DNA of 64,000 nt from Actinopolyspora alba (GTDB lineage: Bacteria; Actinomycetota; Actinomycetes; Mycobacteriales; Pseudonocardiaceae), in contig NZ_FOMZ01000008.1 of the NCBI RefSeq assembly GCF_900112765.1, positions 1 to 64,000 on the forward strand. The letters run 5' to 3'. The notes under the pieces were generated by a model. That model was not told the DNA's origin, made no database searches, and saw nothing but the letters and a program-made list of their open reading frames with translations. How positions within the stretch are numbered: the first letter of the stretch is position 1; the number at the start of each line of letters is the position of its first letter. The position numbers and the translations under genes were made by a program. Of the stretch, positions 7,454-16,128 are shown in pieces.

Positions 7454-8374
7454 ATGGCACTAGGTCGAGACGGAGAAGCAGATATCAGTGATCCATTCAC
7501 CCACGAGACCGCCGCCCGGACTCTGGAGCAGGTGTGCCAGCGCGCGAGCCTGGACTCTGCCGGAGCCGAGCTGGTCAGGATCGGGGAGAACGCCGTGTTC
7601 CGGTTGCGGGAGCCGGTGATCGTGCGGATCGCCCGCACCTCGCGATACGCCGACGCGGCCGCCAAGGAGGTGGCGGTCGCGCGGTGGCTCGAATCGGCCG
7701 GCTATCCGGCTACGCGTGCTCTCGACGTCGAGCAGCCCATCGTGGTCGACGGTCGTGTGGCGACCGTGTGGGAGTCGGTGTCGGAACACGAGGAATACGG
7801 CGACATCGGCCAGGTCGCCACGCTGATCCGCGACCTACACAGGCTCGATCCTCCGGAGACGCTGAAACTTCCCGAACTCGACCCGTTCGTTCGCGCCGAC
7901 ACCCGCTTGGCCAAGGTCCGCGGCGTCTCCGACGACGACCTCGCGTTCCTCCACGAAGGGCTCGCCGACGCCCGCCGCAAGTGGAACGAACTGGAGTTCG
8001 TGCTGCCACGCGGCCCGGTGCACGGCGACGCGAGCATCGGCAACGTCATCCGGGCATCCGACGGCCACGCCGTACTCATCGACCTGGACGGCTTCGCCAC
8101 CGGCCCTCGCGAATGGGACCTGATCCAAACGGCCATGTACTACGACCGCTTCGGCTGGCACACCCACGAGGAGTACGAGACCTTCGTCGGCATCTACGAC
8201 TACGACCTGCTCGAATGGCCCGGCTACCACGACCTGGCCGCCATCCGGGAAGTGCTCATGACCATCTGGCTCAGCCAGAAAGCCGGCGACGACGCACGCA
8301 GCGCCGCCGAGGTCCACAACCGCGTCGACGACATGCGAACCGGAGCTAGCCGCCGGGACTGGGCACCCTACTGA
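7454..8374 (+). CDS. Aminoglycoside/choline kinase-like phosphotransferase (APH family)
   Basis: The protein is 306 residues. The N-lobe carries the ATP-binding strands with NAVFRLREPVIVRIAR, including a lysine/arginine-rich strand, and EVAVARWLESAGYPA. The C-lobe has the catalytic loop VHGDASIGNVI (HGD-N pattern) and the magnesium motif LIDLDGFATGPREWDL. These define the APH/fructosamine-kinase superfamily. The substrate is not determinable: many actinomycete members phosphorylate small metabolites rather than antibiotics. GC content is high again, unlike the Kiwa pair just upstream, so the island is a composite. No ribosome site is obvious before ATG 7454. The 3' end overlaps the stop of an oppositely oriented regulator fragment. 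Confidence 0.8.
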   Translation: MALGRDGEADISDPFTHETAARTLEQVCQRASLDSAGAELVRIGENAVFRLREPVIVRIARTSRYADAAAKEVAVARWLESAGYPATRALDVEQPIVVDGRVATVWESVSEHEEYGDIGQVATLIRDLHRLDPPETLKLPELDPFVRADTRLAKVRGVSDDDLAFLHEGLADARRKWNELEFVLPRGPVHGDASIGNVIRASDGHAVLIDLDGFATGPREWDLIQTAMYYDRFGWHTHEEYETFVGIYDYDLLEWPGYHDLAAIREVLMTIWLSQKAGDDARSAAEVHNRVDDMRTGASRRDWAPY

Positions 8375-8560
8375 CCCGGCGTCCACAGCGAGGTCTCGGC
8401 CGCCTGTTCCTTGAACTCGCGCACCACCGGACTGTCGCCCAACTTGTCCAACCGCTGCCGGAACTCGGCCACGTAGACCCCGCAGCGCGCCGACTTCAAC
8501 CGTTCCCCGATGTCGAGCGCACGCAACGCCACCTCGCACGCCCTCTCGGCCTCACCCTGA
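8368..8560 (-). pseudogene. 3' remnant of an XRE/TPR-type regulator
   Basis: Reading the minus strand from about 8560 to the TAG at 8370-8368 gives an uninterrupted C-terminal tail: EAERACEVALRALDIGERL, then SARCGVYVAEF, RQRLDKLGDS, PVVREFKEQA. This matches the C-terminal helices of actinomycete XRE-family regulators with TPR-like repeats. No helix-turn-helix or start lies upstream; the sequence beyond 8565 loses similarity. It therefore looks like a truncated copy, cut when neighbouring element DNA was inserted or deleted. Its stop overlaps the last codons of the kinase gene on the other strand. Confidence 0.65.
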
Positions 8561-8565
8561 TCGAA

Positions 8566-9021
8566 GTAATGTTCAAGTCAGTAGTGCACGGCGAAACCGA
8601 TTACTGGTGAACGGATTCGAAAAGATCCGGTCAACAACCTGCCGCATATCGCCTGAGCAACCGTGCCCACACCTCGGCGATGGCCGTCCACGCCCACCAC
8701 CGGTCGCATAGCTCCCCCGCCACCCACGGGCCAGCATCGTCACCACCGGTAATCGCTTGGCCAGTAACACTCCCCTCGCGTCCGCCGGACCAGGGTGACC
8801 ACTGGCTCTTCCTGACCCAGGAATTCGTGCTCTGGCAACCGAAAGCTGACATTGTCATCACCCGTCACACGGCGGCGAACCGTGGCTTTCTTGGTCAACC
8901 CATGTTCGTGATCCTTCAGAATCGATGGAGCGCGCTGCAAGCGATCCAGGCAGTACCGTCGTCGTTCAGCTGAATGCTCGACATCTCTATTGGATCGTCC
9001 AGGCGGTACTGGACATAAGAG
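8566..9021. other. Gene-poor stretch in the mobile island
   Basis: About 450 bp without a supportable gene. Short frames exist on both strands, but none has a ribosome site together with a recognisable protein. One minus-strand frame ending near 8740 gives plausible-looking protein (RLPEHEFLGQEEPV), so decayed coding sequence is possible. Confidence 0.4.
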
Positions 9022-9049
9022 GCTGGCTTTCGTCGAAACGAAAGCCAGC
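9022..9049. terminator. 12-bp perfect hairpin
   Basis: GCTGGCTTTCGT (9022-9033) pairs perfectly with ACGAAAGCCAGC (9038-9049) around CGAA. It stands just upstream of the small membrane protein gene, so it may insulate that gene from read-through. Confidence 0.55.
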
Positions 9050-9081
9050 TTCCGGGTACACGGGAAAAGAGGTAACTTTCG

Positions 9082-9372
9082 ATGGGAGAGCCCCACGGAG
9101 ACCGCGGAAAACAACCAGTCCCTTCGGACGAAGCCCCAAGTGAAACCAGCCACCTGTGCTCCCTGCGAACTCTCGTGATCACAGTTATGGCGGTGGTGAT
9201 CGGACTTACGACCGGCACCGCGACAGGAGTGTCGGCGGGGCTGGGAGCAGCACATTCATCGGGAACGTTGCTAGCGGTCGCTGTGGGCGTAGCGAGCGGG
9301 CTGGCAGCGTTCGGAGTCACCTCGATCAGTGTCGCTTCAACCTTGCATCCCCTCGTTGGCGGTCGAAGCTGA
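9082..9372 (+). CDS. Small membrane protein, unknown
   Basis: The protein is 96 residues from ATG 9082, with AGAGG about 10 bases upstream. The first 28 residues are polar (EPHGDRGKQPVPSDEAPSE). Two hydrophobic helices follow (about 30-52, TLVITVMAVVIGLTTGTATG, and about 58-85, rich in G, A and V). It resembles no family I know. Similar two-helix proteins are common cargo in actinomycete elements. Its position between a strong hairpin and the downstream helix-turn-helix gene suggests an independent transcript. Confidence 0.5.
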   Translation: MGEPHGDRGKQPVPSDEAPSETSHLCSLRTLVITVMAVVIGLTTGTATGVSAGLGAAHSSGTLLAVAVGVASGLAAFGVTSISVASTLHPLVGGRS

Positions 9373-9668
9373 TTCCGATACTTCCACCACCTGTAATTAA
9401 CAAAAGCAAATCAGCAGATCCACCAAAGGAACGCTGAGTCAACTCCGGACAGAAAAGACTTGCTCCAACACACGCCCCTACTCGAAGGTAACCAACAGAA
9501 CCCTCGACTCTGTCTTCGCACCCCGAGCGACGAACACGAAGAGCTTCCCTCGACCGGCACACAGTGCACATGCACATACACCTCGTGTGGGAGACTGTAC
9601 AACGACATGTTCATGCATACCAATGTTTTCGCTGATCACAGGCGCTCTCGCCGGAAACAGGAGTAAGT

Positions 9669-10280
9669 ATGAATGTCAATACAGGACAAGATGTGTCCAT
9701 ATGTGTCAAAGGAGTCCGCGTGCCGCGAGTAATCGCGATGCCAGACCTTGATGTCGTTCCGTTGGGGCCACATCGAGAGTTCCTGGAATCACTGCATCAG
9801 CACTATCGGCAAGCGAGCCGACCTCAGTTACGCTTGCTGAGCGAAACCATCGCGAAACGCGATCTGGCGGGCATGCCCAGCAGAGAAACAATCCGGAGAC
9901 TGCTTCGCGGGGAAACCATTCCGGAGTGGCTCACTGTGCATGCAGTGATCAACATCCTGTGCGAATTCGCAGGACACACCTTCGACGAACGCGGTCGGTC
10001 CGAGTGCGAAGGTGTCTTTCACACCAAGTGGAACGCTGCCCTCGATGGACAAACGCAAGCACCTGCAGTGACCGTGAGGCCCGCCAAGATGCGTAACGCG
10101 GGAGCCCCCAAGCCTGCCACCACTCCTTCGGGATTGGTCAGACCGACTCGCCCACTACCACGAGAAATCGCTTTCAAGAAGAGCAGGCCTTCACAGCCTC
10201 CAGCGGATGCGGAGGGGAACAGCACTCCCGATGGGCAGCAAGAACACCGTATCGACACGTCGCAGCAGTGCACCCAATGA
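9669..10280 (+). CDS. Helix-turn-helix protein with disordered C-terminal tail
   Basis: The protein is 203 residues from ATG 9669, with AGGAG nine bases upstream. Residues about 35-110 (REFLESLHQHYRQ, then LSETIAKRDLAGMPSRETI, RRLLRGETIPEWLTVHAVI) form the small helical DNA-binding module that in actinomycetes often precedes larger regulatory or signalling domains. The remaining 90 residues are proline-, serine- and charge-rich and look disordered. The protein may be a stand-alone regulator or a truncated one that lost its effector domain. A strong terminator follows at 10359-10387. It lies inside the island bounded by the two att-like sequences. Confidence 0.6.
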   Translation: MNVNTGQDVSICVKGVRVPRVIAMPDLDVVPLGPHREFLESLHQHYRQASRPQLRLLSETIAKRDLAGMPSRETIRRLLRGETIPEWLTVHAVINILCEFAGHTFDERGRSECEGVFHTKWNAALDGQTQAPAVTVRPAKMRNAGAPKPATTPSGLVRPTRPLPREIAFKKSRPSQPPADAEGNSTPDGQQEHRIDTSQQCTQ

Positions 10281-10358
10281 CACCACCACAGGACGCATAG
10301 CGAGTCGTGTCGACACGGCATCCGGATAACAAAGCGACCGTCACCACACGGTCACCCC

Positions 10359-10387
10359 GGGGCAGCCCAGCTCTGCTGGGCTGCCCC
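10359..10387 (+). terminator. 13-bp perfect hairpin terminator
   Basis: GGGGCAGCCCAGC (10359-10371) and GCTGGGCTGCCCC (10375-10387) pair perfectly around TCT, 79 bases after the helix-turn-helix gene. A T-run is absent, as is usual in actinomycetes. Confidence 0.75.
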
Positions 10388-10680
10388 GCGTAGTCGTGCG
10401 ACTGCCAGAACCACAGCACACGCCATAGCAACCATACCTACTACTTGTCTTGACGCATACGACAATCACCCGGCAAATCGTCCCCGCAACGAGTGATATT
10501 CATCAGTTTCTAACAAGCGGAAACGTGTACATCCTGCCCCACTCGGCCAGGCAACCAAGGTTGTCGAGCATGACCGTGGACATGAGATAGGTGAATCAGG
10601 CGAGCTCCGTGGAACGACAGCAACACATGAAATAACCATCGATGCAGGTCAAACACCTGCAGCGGTGTCGGCAGCGCTCC

Positions 10681-10719
10681 TCAACCGGGTGTCTCAGGTG
10701 CGAACTCTGCCGAAGATGC
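10681..10719 (+). repeat. Diverged copy of the tRNA-derived att core
   Basis: Compared base by base with 4201-4239, 30 of 39 positions match without gaps, including CGGGTGTC, CAGGT, CGAA and CTGCCGA. The T-arm is no longer fully paired. The copy is direct and 6,480 bp from the first one, as expected for the other end of an integrated element whose site has decayed. No complete tRNA is visible to its left. Confidence 0.6.
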
Positions 10720-10748
10720 ATTCCGCCACCGCAGAAAAGACGCTGTGA

Positions 10749-10946
10749 GCTGCGCGGAAAACCCACAGCAGGGAGGCGCTGGACGGCCTCGTCGACTACT
10801 TCCGCTGCATCTCGGGTGAGCACCCTGACTGGGACGAGTACCGCGAAGCCATGGCCTGGCAGAACAAGTCGCTGCTCCGCATCGAGATCAAGGACTGGGG
10901 CCCGATCGCCACCGGTGGTTTCCCGCCGCACCTCGCGGAGTCCTGA
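10749..10946 (+). pseudogene. 3' remnant of an unidentified gene
   Basis: An open frame of 65 codons without a start begins after an in-frame TGA and ends at TGA 10944-10946. It reads EALDGLVDYFRCISGEHPDW, then DEYREAMAWQNKSLL, RIEIKDWGPIATGGFPPHLAES. Codon use is typical of the host and the sequence looks like a genuine C-terminus, but I do not recognise the family. It lies 30 bp beyond the diverged att copy. A plausible history is that the original gene was cut by element insertion and its 5' part lost. Confidence 0.5.
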
Positions 10947-11103
10947 ACCCCAGTGCGGTGAAACCTGTCCGGAGGGCTCATCCGATCGGGGTGACGCCGG
11001 ATTCGCGCAGCGGGCGCTTCAGCCGGCGGCGACGGCCGGAGCACGCACCGCGGCGATCTCCGAGTAGGACGCACGGCCCGCGGGCTGCGGGGAACGTCGG
11101 CGT

Positions 11104-11121
11104 CGATTTCTCGCGAAATCG
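11104..11121 (+). repeat. Interspersed palindrome, copy 1
   Basis: Exact CGATTTCTCGCGAAATCG, 11 bp beyond the stop of the decarboxylase-like gene. Arms CGATTTC/GAAATCG flank TCGC. It is one of seven copies in the window. Confidence 0.8.
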
Positions 11122-11131
11122 CCGCACCGGG

Positions 11132-13105
11132 TTACGGGAGGAGGCAGTCGACGTGGTACTCGCCGGAATCGTCGCGCTCGATGCCGTGGATGTCGTGCTC
11201 GAACCCGGGAAAGGCGCGGTCGAAATCCCGCAGTGCGGCCAGGTAGCGCAGGAAGTCGCCCTCGGCATTCCCGGTCTCCTCCCCCGGCATCAGGATCGGG
11301 ACACCGGGTGGGACGGGAACCACCATGTTCGCGGCGATGTGGCCATCCAACCGCCCCAGCGGTACCTGTGCGGTACGCCTGCGGACGATCTCGTCGTGCG
11401 CGTCGGCGGGGGTGCGGGGTCGGCGCGGCAAGTTGGTGTAGGCCCGTTCCAGCAGTTCGGGTACCCTGTGGCTTCGCAGCCGCTCGTGCATCTCGTGCGC
11501 CAGTCCGCGCAGGGTCTCACCGCCGTAGCGCTCAGGGTGCTCGTCCAGCAGGGTGGGCAGCACTTCGGACAGCGGCGCATCGGTGTCGTAGGCGAGTTTG
11601 ACGTCCCACAACGCCCGGGAGAGACGCTGTCGTTTCTCGGCCGTGGTGCCCAGAGTGAACAGCAACAGCAACGTGTAGTGCCCGGTTTTCTCGACGACGA
11701 TGCCCCGCTCGGCGAGACAGCGCGCCACGATTTTGGCGGGCAGTCCGGCCTCCTCGAACCGACCCCACTGATCGCAGCCGGGAGACAGCAGGGTCACCTT
11801 GCAGGGATCGAGCAGCGCGTAGTCCTCTTCGAGGTCGGTGAAACCGTGCCACTCGGCCCCCGGTTCCAGTGACCAGCACCGGGGTTCGGAGCGCAACAGT
11901 TCCGGAGGGGCGCGGTGCAGCGGAACCAGCTGCCCGGACTCGGGAACCTCGACTGCTGGTGGCTGCCACACGCCGAAGAACCATCCCGTCCCGCTCTCGG
12001 CGGACTCGGCGGCGTACCCGGCCACTTCCTGTCGGAGACCGATCGCCTCGTCGAGCACCTCGTCCAGCATGGCGGCACCGGAACCGCCGTCCAGCATGGC
12101 CGAGGCGACGTCGAGTCCTGCGATCATGGGATAGGACGGTGAGGTGGAGGCGTGCATCGCGTAGGTGAGGTTGAAGCGGTGGCCGTCCGGAGCCTCACCC
12201 TCCGGAACACCGATGTGGATCATCGCGCTCTGGGACAACGCCGCGAGCATCTTGTGAGTCGACTGCGCTGCGTACACGCGTGGCGCACCGGCCTTGCCCG
12301 CGGCGGCCATGGCGTAACGATCGCGGTAGATCGGGTGGAACGCGGCGTGTGCGAACCACGCCTCGTCGAAGTGGAGGTCGTCGACCGATTCGCCGAGTAG
12401 CTCGGCCACCCGGTTGGTGTCGTAGCAGATCCCGTCGTAAGTGGAGTTCGTCACTACGGCGTACGCCGCCTCGCCCGAGACAGCGTGGCACCGCAGTGCT
12501 TCCGGTGGAATCGGCCCGCTGAGTCCGTAACCGTTGCGTTGGGCGGGCAGGTAGACCGGCAGAGCTCCGGTCAGCGTGGCGCCGTCGCAGACGCACTTGT
12601 GGCAGTTGCGGTCGAGCAGCGCCCGGTCCCCACGGGCCAGGCAGCTGTGCATGATGGTGCGGTTGGCTCCGGAACTCCCGTTCAGCACGAAGAACGTCTC
12701 GTCGGCCCCGAAGACGCGCGCCGCGGTTCGCTCGGCATCGCCGATCGGTCCGGTGGAGTCCAGCAACGAGCCGAAGCGTGGGACCGAGACCGAAAGATCG
12801 GTGCGCGGCACCTCCGAGCCGAGGTACTCGGCGAACTCGGCACCGACTCCCGTCCTGGTGAAGGCTTGCCCACCGGCGTGTGCCGGGCTGTGCCAGGATT
12901 CGGCACCGGAACGCCCGTAGTCACGCAGGGCGTCGAAGAACGGCGGCCGAACCACCGGTCGTCCGGCGGAGGTGAGTTCCGAGATCGGATACCGCAGGCG
13001 GACCTCGTGACTTCGCTCGGTCAGTTCCGCCACGAGCCGATCGATCCGCTCCGAAAATCCGGTCAGCCGTTCGCCCGCCACGAGCAGAACCCTGGTAAGT
13101 GTCAT
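11132..13105 (-). CDS. Orn/Lys/Arg decarboxylase family PLP enzyme
   Basis: The protein is 657 residues from ATG 13105, with GGAGG eight bases upstream. After a short N-terminal wing-like region comes a fold-type I PLP domain: FFVLNGSSGANRTIM for cofactor phosphate binding, LHFDEAWFAHAAFHP holding the aspartate that contacts the pyridine ring, and AAQSTHKMLAALSQ with the PLP lysine (about K285). The C-terminal third (EKTGHYTLLLLFTLG and the VPPGVPILMPGE end) matches the large-domain end of bacterial arginine/lysine/ornithine decarboxylases. It should remove CO2 from a basic amino acid to give a polyamine precursor or agmatine. Substrate choice cannot be told from sequence. It is monocistronic, with an interspersed palindrome on both sides. 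Confidence 0.85.
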   Translation of the reverse strand: MTLTRVLLVAGERLTGFSERIDRLVAELTERSHEVRLRYPISELTSAGRPVVRPPFFDALRDYGRSGAESWHSPAHAGGQAFTRTGVGAEFAEYLGSEVPRTDLSVSVPRFGSLLDSTGPIGDAERTAARVFGADETFFVLNGSSGANRTIMHSCLARGDRALLDRNCHKCVCDGATLTGALPVYLPAQRNGYGLSGPIPPEALRCHAVSGEAAYAVVTNSTYDGICYDTNRVAELLGESVDDLHFDEAWFAHAAFHPIYRDRYAMAAAGKAGAPRVYAAQSTHKMLAALSQSAMIHIGVPEGEAPDGHRFNLTYAMHASTSPSYPMIAGLDVASAMLDGGSGAAMLDEVLDEAIGLRQEVAGYAAESAESGTGWFFGVWQPPAVEVPESGQLVPLHRAPPELLRSEPRCWSLEPGAEWHGFTDLEEDYALLDPCKVTLLSPGCDQWGRFEEAGLPAKIVARCLAERGIVVEKTGHYTLLLLFTLGTTAEKRQRLSRALWDVKLAYDTDAPLSEVLPTLLDEHPERYGGETLRGLAHEMHERLRSHRVPELLERAYTNLPRRPRTPADAHDEIVRRRTAQVPLGRLDGHIAANMVVPVPPGVPILMPGEETGNAEGDFLRYLAALRDFDRAFPGFEHDIHGIERDDSGEYHVDCLLP

Positions 13106-13646
13106 TCGGTTTTCCTCCGGTCCGGGGCGAACGATGTTGGCTGGACCGTCCCCCGGACGCGATCAGATGAGGGGCCCCGCACGGAGGAATGCGGCACCGC
13201 CCTCCGAGGCAGGGATTACGCGTCGTGCGTAACAACGCGACTTGATTCGACGCTGACGCTGCGCTGACAGGAGCAGGGGAGCACGAACGACGACGTCAAT
13301 TTCTCGCGAAATCGCCGCGTGAGGGTCGGGGAGAGAACTCACCCGGAGGCCGTGGCCGCGAAGGGCATCGAAGACGAGGGCCGGACGGCCGCCCCCTCGA
13401 AGCCTTCCGCCACGGTCGAGAGCGGTCGGCCGCCGAAACGGCGGATCCGCACGGCGCGACTTTCGGGGAAAGCAGCAGCTGACGGAGGACACTGTCCCCT
13501 CCGGGACATTCGGTTGGCACTTTTCGGCTCTGCCGGACGTGCCATCGACAGCGCCGGATCGACGTAATGCTGGATCGGTTCCGGCGGCAGCACACTGGTC
13601 TGGACCGCATGAGGGCCGTTACCGCGGTCCGACCGAAGGAGGCACC
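13106..13646. other. Intergenic region between the decarboxylase and GH64 genes
   Basis: 540 bp hold the two divergent promoters and one interspersed palindrome (13297-13314). I see no small gene or RNA. A short GTCCC-GGGAC hairpin lies near 13495. Confidence 0.5.
13297..13314 (+). repeat. Interspersed palindrome, copy 2
   Basis: CAATTTCTCGCGAAATCG, one base different from the core, followed by CCGC as in copies 1 and 4. Confidence 0.8.
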
Positions 13647-14810
13647 TTGTTCAGCAGGAGAACATTCCTGGGGGGACTTTCCACTGCGGCGCTGGCGGCA
13701 CCGGTACTGGGCAGCGGCGCCACCGCGGCGGCACGGCCACGAACCACCGCCGCCGCCGTGCCGCTGCCACTGACGATCACCAACCACACCGGCGACTTCG
13801 CCAACACCTCGATCTCGCTCTACATCGTCGGAGTCGACCACTCGGGCCAGCAGGTTCGGGTGACCCCCGACGGCCGGAGAGTGCCGATCTCGTTCTCCGA
13901 CAACGGTTCGGACGGTTACGCCCACTACGGGATTCCGCTGAACAACAGCGGTGACACCACGATCAGCCTGCCCGCCATGTCGGGGCGCATCTATTTCGCC
14001 CTGGGCGGCGAGCTGAAGTTCAAGGTGGTCGAGAGCGGCACCGGTCAACCCGCGCTGCAGTACCCAGCGGGCTGGGTGCCCAGCGACCCCAGCAACACGG
14101 TGCTGCACGACGTCTTCGAGTTCACGCTCAACGACACCGGTATGTACTGCAACACCACGATGGTGGACATGTTCAGCGTGCCCTCCTCCATCCGACTGGT
14201 TGGTGCCTCGGACCAGACCACCGGGACGCTCGAAGCGGGTGGCCGTGACCGGATCTTCTCCAGCGTCAGCTCCACCCCGGGTTTCGAGAACCTGCGGCAG
14301 GGTGACTACCGGATCGTGGCTCCGGGGCACGGGCTGGACCTGGGCAACTTCTCCAGCACTTACTTCGACTCCTACATCGACCAGGTGTGGGAGCAGTACC
14401 GTTCGAGCACGATGACGGTGGACATCGGCACCGGTGTCTACCACGGCTCGGTATCCGGTGACCGGTTCGTCTTCGACGGCGATGTCGGGGCGTTCGACCG
14501 GCCCAGCACCCGCGACGTGCTGTTCTGCAACGGTGCGCTGTTCGCCGGGGCGGCGCCCAGGGGACCGGTGGCGGCGATCCTGGCCGCAGGGCTCAACCGG
14601 TCCAACCTGCACAACGTTACCTCGCAGCCCGCCGCTAACCCGGCGGACTTCTACAACCACTCGGTGACGAACCACTACGCGAAGGCGATGCACGCCAACA
14701 CGGTCGACGGCAAGGCGTACGGCTTCGCCTTCGACGACGTGGCCGGTTTCGCGTCCTACATCCAGGACACGCGGGCGAGTTCCGCCACGCTGACGCTCAC
14801 CCCGATGTGA
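13647..14810 (+). CDS. Tat-exported glycoside hydrolase family 64 (beta-1,3-glucanase)
   Basis: The protein is 387 residues and starts at TTG 13647 behind an excellent GAAGGAGG. The signal peptide has a twin-arginine motif (SRRTFLGG), a hydrophobic stretch (LSTAALAAPVLGSGA) and an Ala-rich cleavage region near residue 32, so it should be exported folded through the Tat system. The mature part begins PLTITNHTGD and carries GH64 features: HDVFEFTLND, YCNTTMVDMFSVP and a late AKAMHANTVDGKAYGFAFDDV segment. Such enzymes cut beta-1,3-glucans of fungal or plant walls. It is convergent with the glycosyltransferase gene. An 8-bp stem at 14846/14872 may end both transcripts. Confidence 0.85.
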   Translation: MFSRRTFLGGLSTAALAAPVLGSGATAAARPRTTAAAVPLPLTITNHTGDFANTSISLYIVGVDHSGQQVRVTPDGRRVPISFSDNGSDGYAHYGIPLNNSGDTTISLPAMSGRIYFALGGELKFKVVESGTGQPALQYPAGWVPSDPSNTVLHDVFEFTLNDTGMYCNTTMVDMFSVPSSIRLVGASDQTTGTLEAGGRDRIFSSVSSTPGFENLRQGDYRIVAPGHGLDLGNFSSTYFDSYIDQVWEQYRSSTMTVDIGTGVYHGSVSGDRFVFDGDVGAFDRPSTRDVLFCNGALFAGAAPRGPVAAILAAGLNRSNLHNVTSQPAANPADFYNHSVTNHYAKAMHANTVDGKAYGFAFDDVAGFASYIQDTRASSATLTLTPM

Positions 14811-14845
14811 GGCAGCCGTTCGGGCAACCGTGAACACGGGCCAGG

Positions 14846-14879
14846 CCACCCGCTCGGAGCGCCGCTTCCGGGCGGGTGG
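14846..14879. terminator. Possible bidirectional terminator between convergent genes
   Basis: CCACCCGC (14846-14853) pairs with GCGGGTGG (14872-14879) across 18 bases, between the stops at 14810 and 14893. Confidence 0.4.
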
Positions 14880-14892
14880 TCGCGTTCCGGTC

Positions 14893-16128
14893 TCAGCCGG
14901 AGTCCCGCTCCGCGAGCAGGTCCCGCAACGCGTCGGCACCGGCCGCGGGGCCACCGTAACCGCGCACCAGGTCACGCAACCCACTTACTCCCGCCAGCAC
15001 GGTGTCGTCCCCGGCGACCTCGTCGACCGTTTCGCGGAGCGCTCGGGGCGAGGCGTTCGGATCGAGCCGACGGCCCGCGTCCAGCCGCGTCACGCGGTCG
15101 GCGTTGAGCTCCTGCTCGAGCAGCCGCGGGAGGGTCACCATGGGAACTCCGTAGTACAGCGCCTCCATCGTGGAGTTCATCCCGGCGTGCGTCAGAAACG
15201 CGTTGGACGCACGCAGCACCGCGGTCTGCGGAAAACCGGGCCGCACCTCGAAGTTGTCGGGTACTTCTCCCAGTTCGGCCGGATCGACGCGATCACCGAT
15301 GGACATCGCCACCTGCCAGGCACCGTCTCCGAACGCCTCGATGCACCTGCGGTAGAAATCCACCCGTTCGTGGCCGAGAGTCCCCAGCGAGACGAACAGC
15401 AGGGGCTTGTCCGGATCGACGGGCCGCCACCGTTCCCTCGCCGCACGACCGCCGATCATGGGGCCGAGGAAGACGAACCGCTCGTCGAAGCCGTCCGCCT
15501 CGATCTGGAACTCCTTGGGGAGGAAGACGAGGTTCAGCGGATCACCGGCGTCGGACATCATCGAGTGGAAGTCGAAGCTCACCCCGTAGCGCTCGGCGAA
15601 CGCCCGCATGTGTTGCCCGAAGTCACGCAGTACGGGATTGTTCGGATCGAACGCGCTCGGCAGCTGTTCGGTGAACAGGCCGCGCAGCGAGAACCGTTCG
15701 TTGCTCGCGAAACCGGGCAGCAGCGCGGTGTGGACGACCCGGAGCTTCTCGGCGAGCATGCGTCCGATCGAAGTGGCGGCGTCGGAGCACACCACGTCGG
15801 GAACGTCCCCGTCGAACCGATCCAGCATTGCCGGGAAGCTCTGCCGCACGTCGGCGAGGAAACGCTCCATTCGCGACACCGCCGCCACCGGCGCCGTCGA
15901 GGCGTCGGTCGGCGGCGGGTCGGGTAGCCGCAGCGAGACCGAGACGGGCTCGGCACCCGCCGCTCGAACGGCGGGCACCGCTTCGGGGCCGGTCACATAG
16001 CTGACCCGGTGGCCGCGTCCGACCAGCTCCTCCACCAGCGCGAGCGTCGGATTGACGTGTCCGGGCGCGGGGAGACCGACGAACGCGAAGTGCCTGCTCG
16101 CTTCGTCGCGTGTGGTTCGGAGTGTCAC
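14893..16128 (-). CDS. Family 1 (macrolide-type) glycosyltransferase
   Basis: The protein is 411 residues and starts at GTG 16128, overlapping the permease stop by GTGA. The N-terminal domain shows FVGLPAPGHVNPTLALVEEL, typical of the MGT/OleD group. The C-terminal donor domain has LLFVSLGTLG and the nucleotide-sugar motif FLTHAGMNSTMEALYYGVPMV, with the following LEQELNADRV. It should transfer glucose from UDP-glucose to a hydrophobic acceptor, inactivating macrolides or similar molecules. It is the last gene of a TetR-DrrA-DrrB-glycosyltransferase operon, so drug modification and efflux are co-expressed. Upstream in-frame sequence to 16461 overlaps the permease and is not coding. Confidence 0.88.
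   Translation of the reverse strand: MTLRTTRDEASRHFAFVGLPAPGHVNPTLALVEELVGRGHRVSYVTGPEAVPAVRAAGAEPVSVSLRLPDPPPTDASTAPVAAVSRMERFLADVRQSFPAMLDRFDGDVPDVVCSDAATSIGRMLAEKLRVVHTALLPGFASNERFSLRGLFTEQLPSAFDPNNPVLRDFGQHMRAFAERYGVSFDFHSMMSDAGDPLNLVFLPKEFQIEADGFDERFVFLGPMIGGRAARERWRPVDPDKPLLFVSLGTLGHERVDFYRRCIEAFGDGAWQVAMSIGDRVDPAELGEVPDNFEVRPGFPQTAVLRASNAFLTHAGMNSTMEALYYGVPMVTLPRLLEQELNADRVTRLDAGRRLDPNASPRALRETVDEVAGDDTVLAGVSGLRDLVRGYGGPAAGADALRDLLAERDSG

Noticed and set aside
9460-9666. Possible 68-residue gene before the helix-turn-helix gene
   Set aside because: No convincing ribosome site and no recognisable protein features. It more likely is the upstream region of the 9669 gene.
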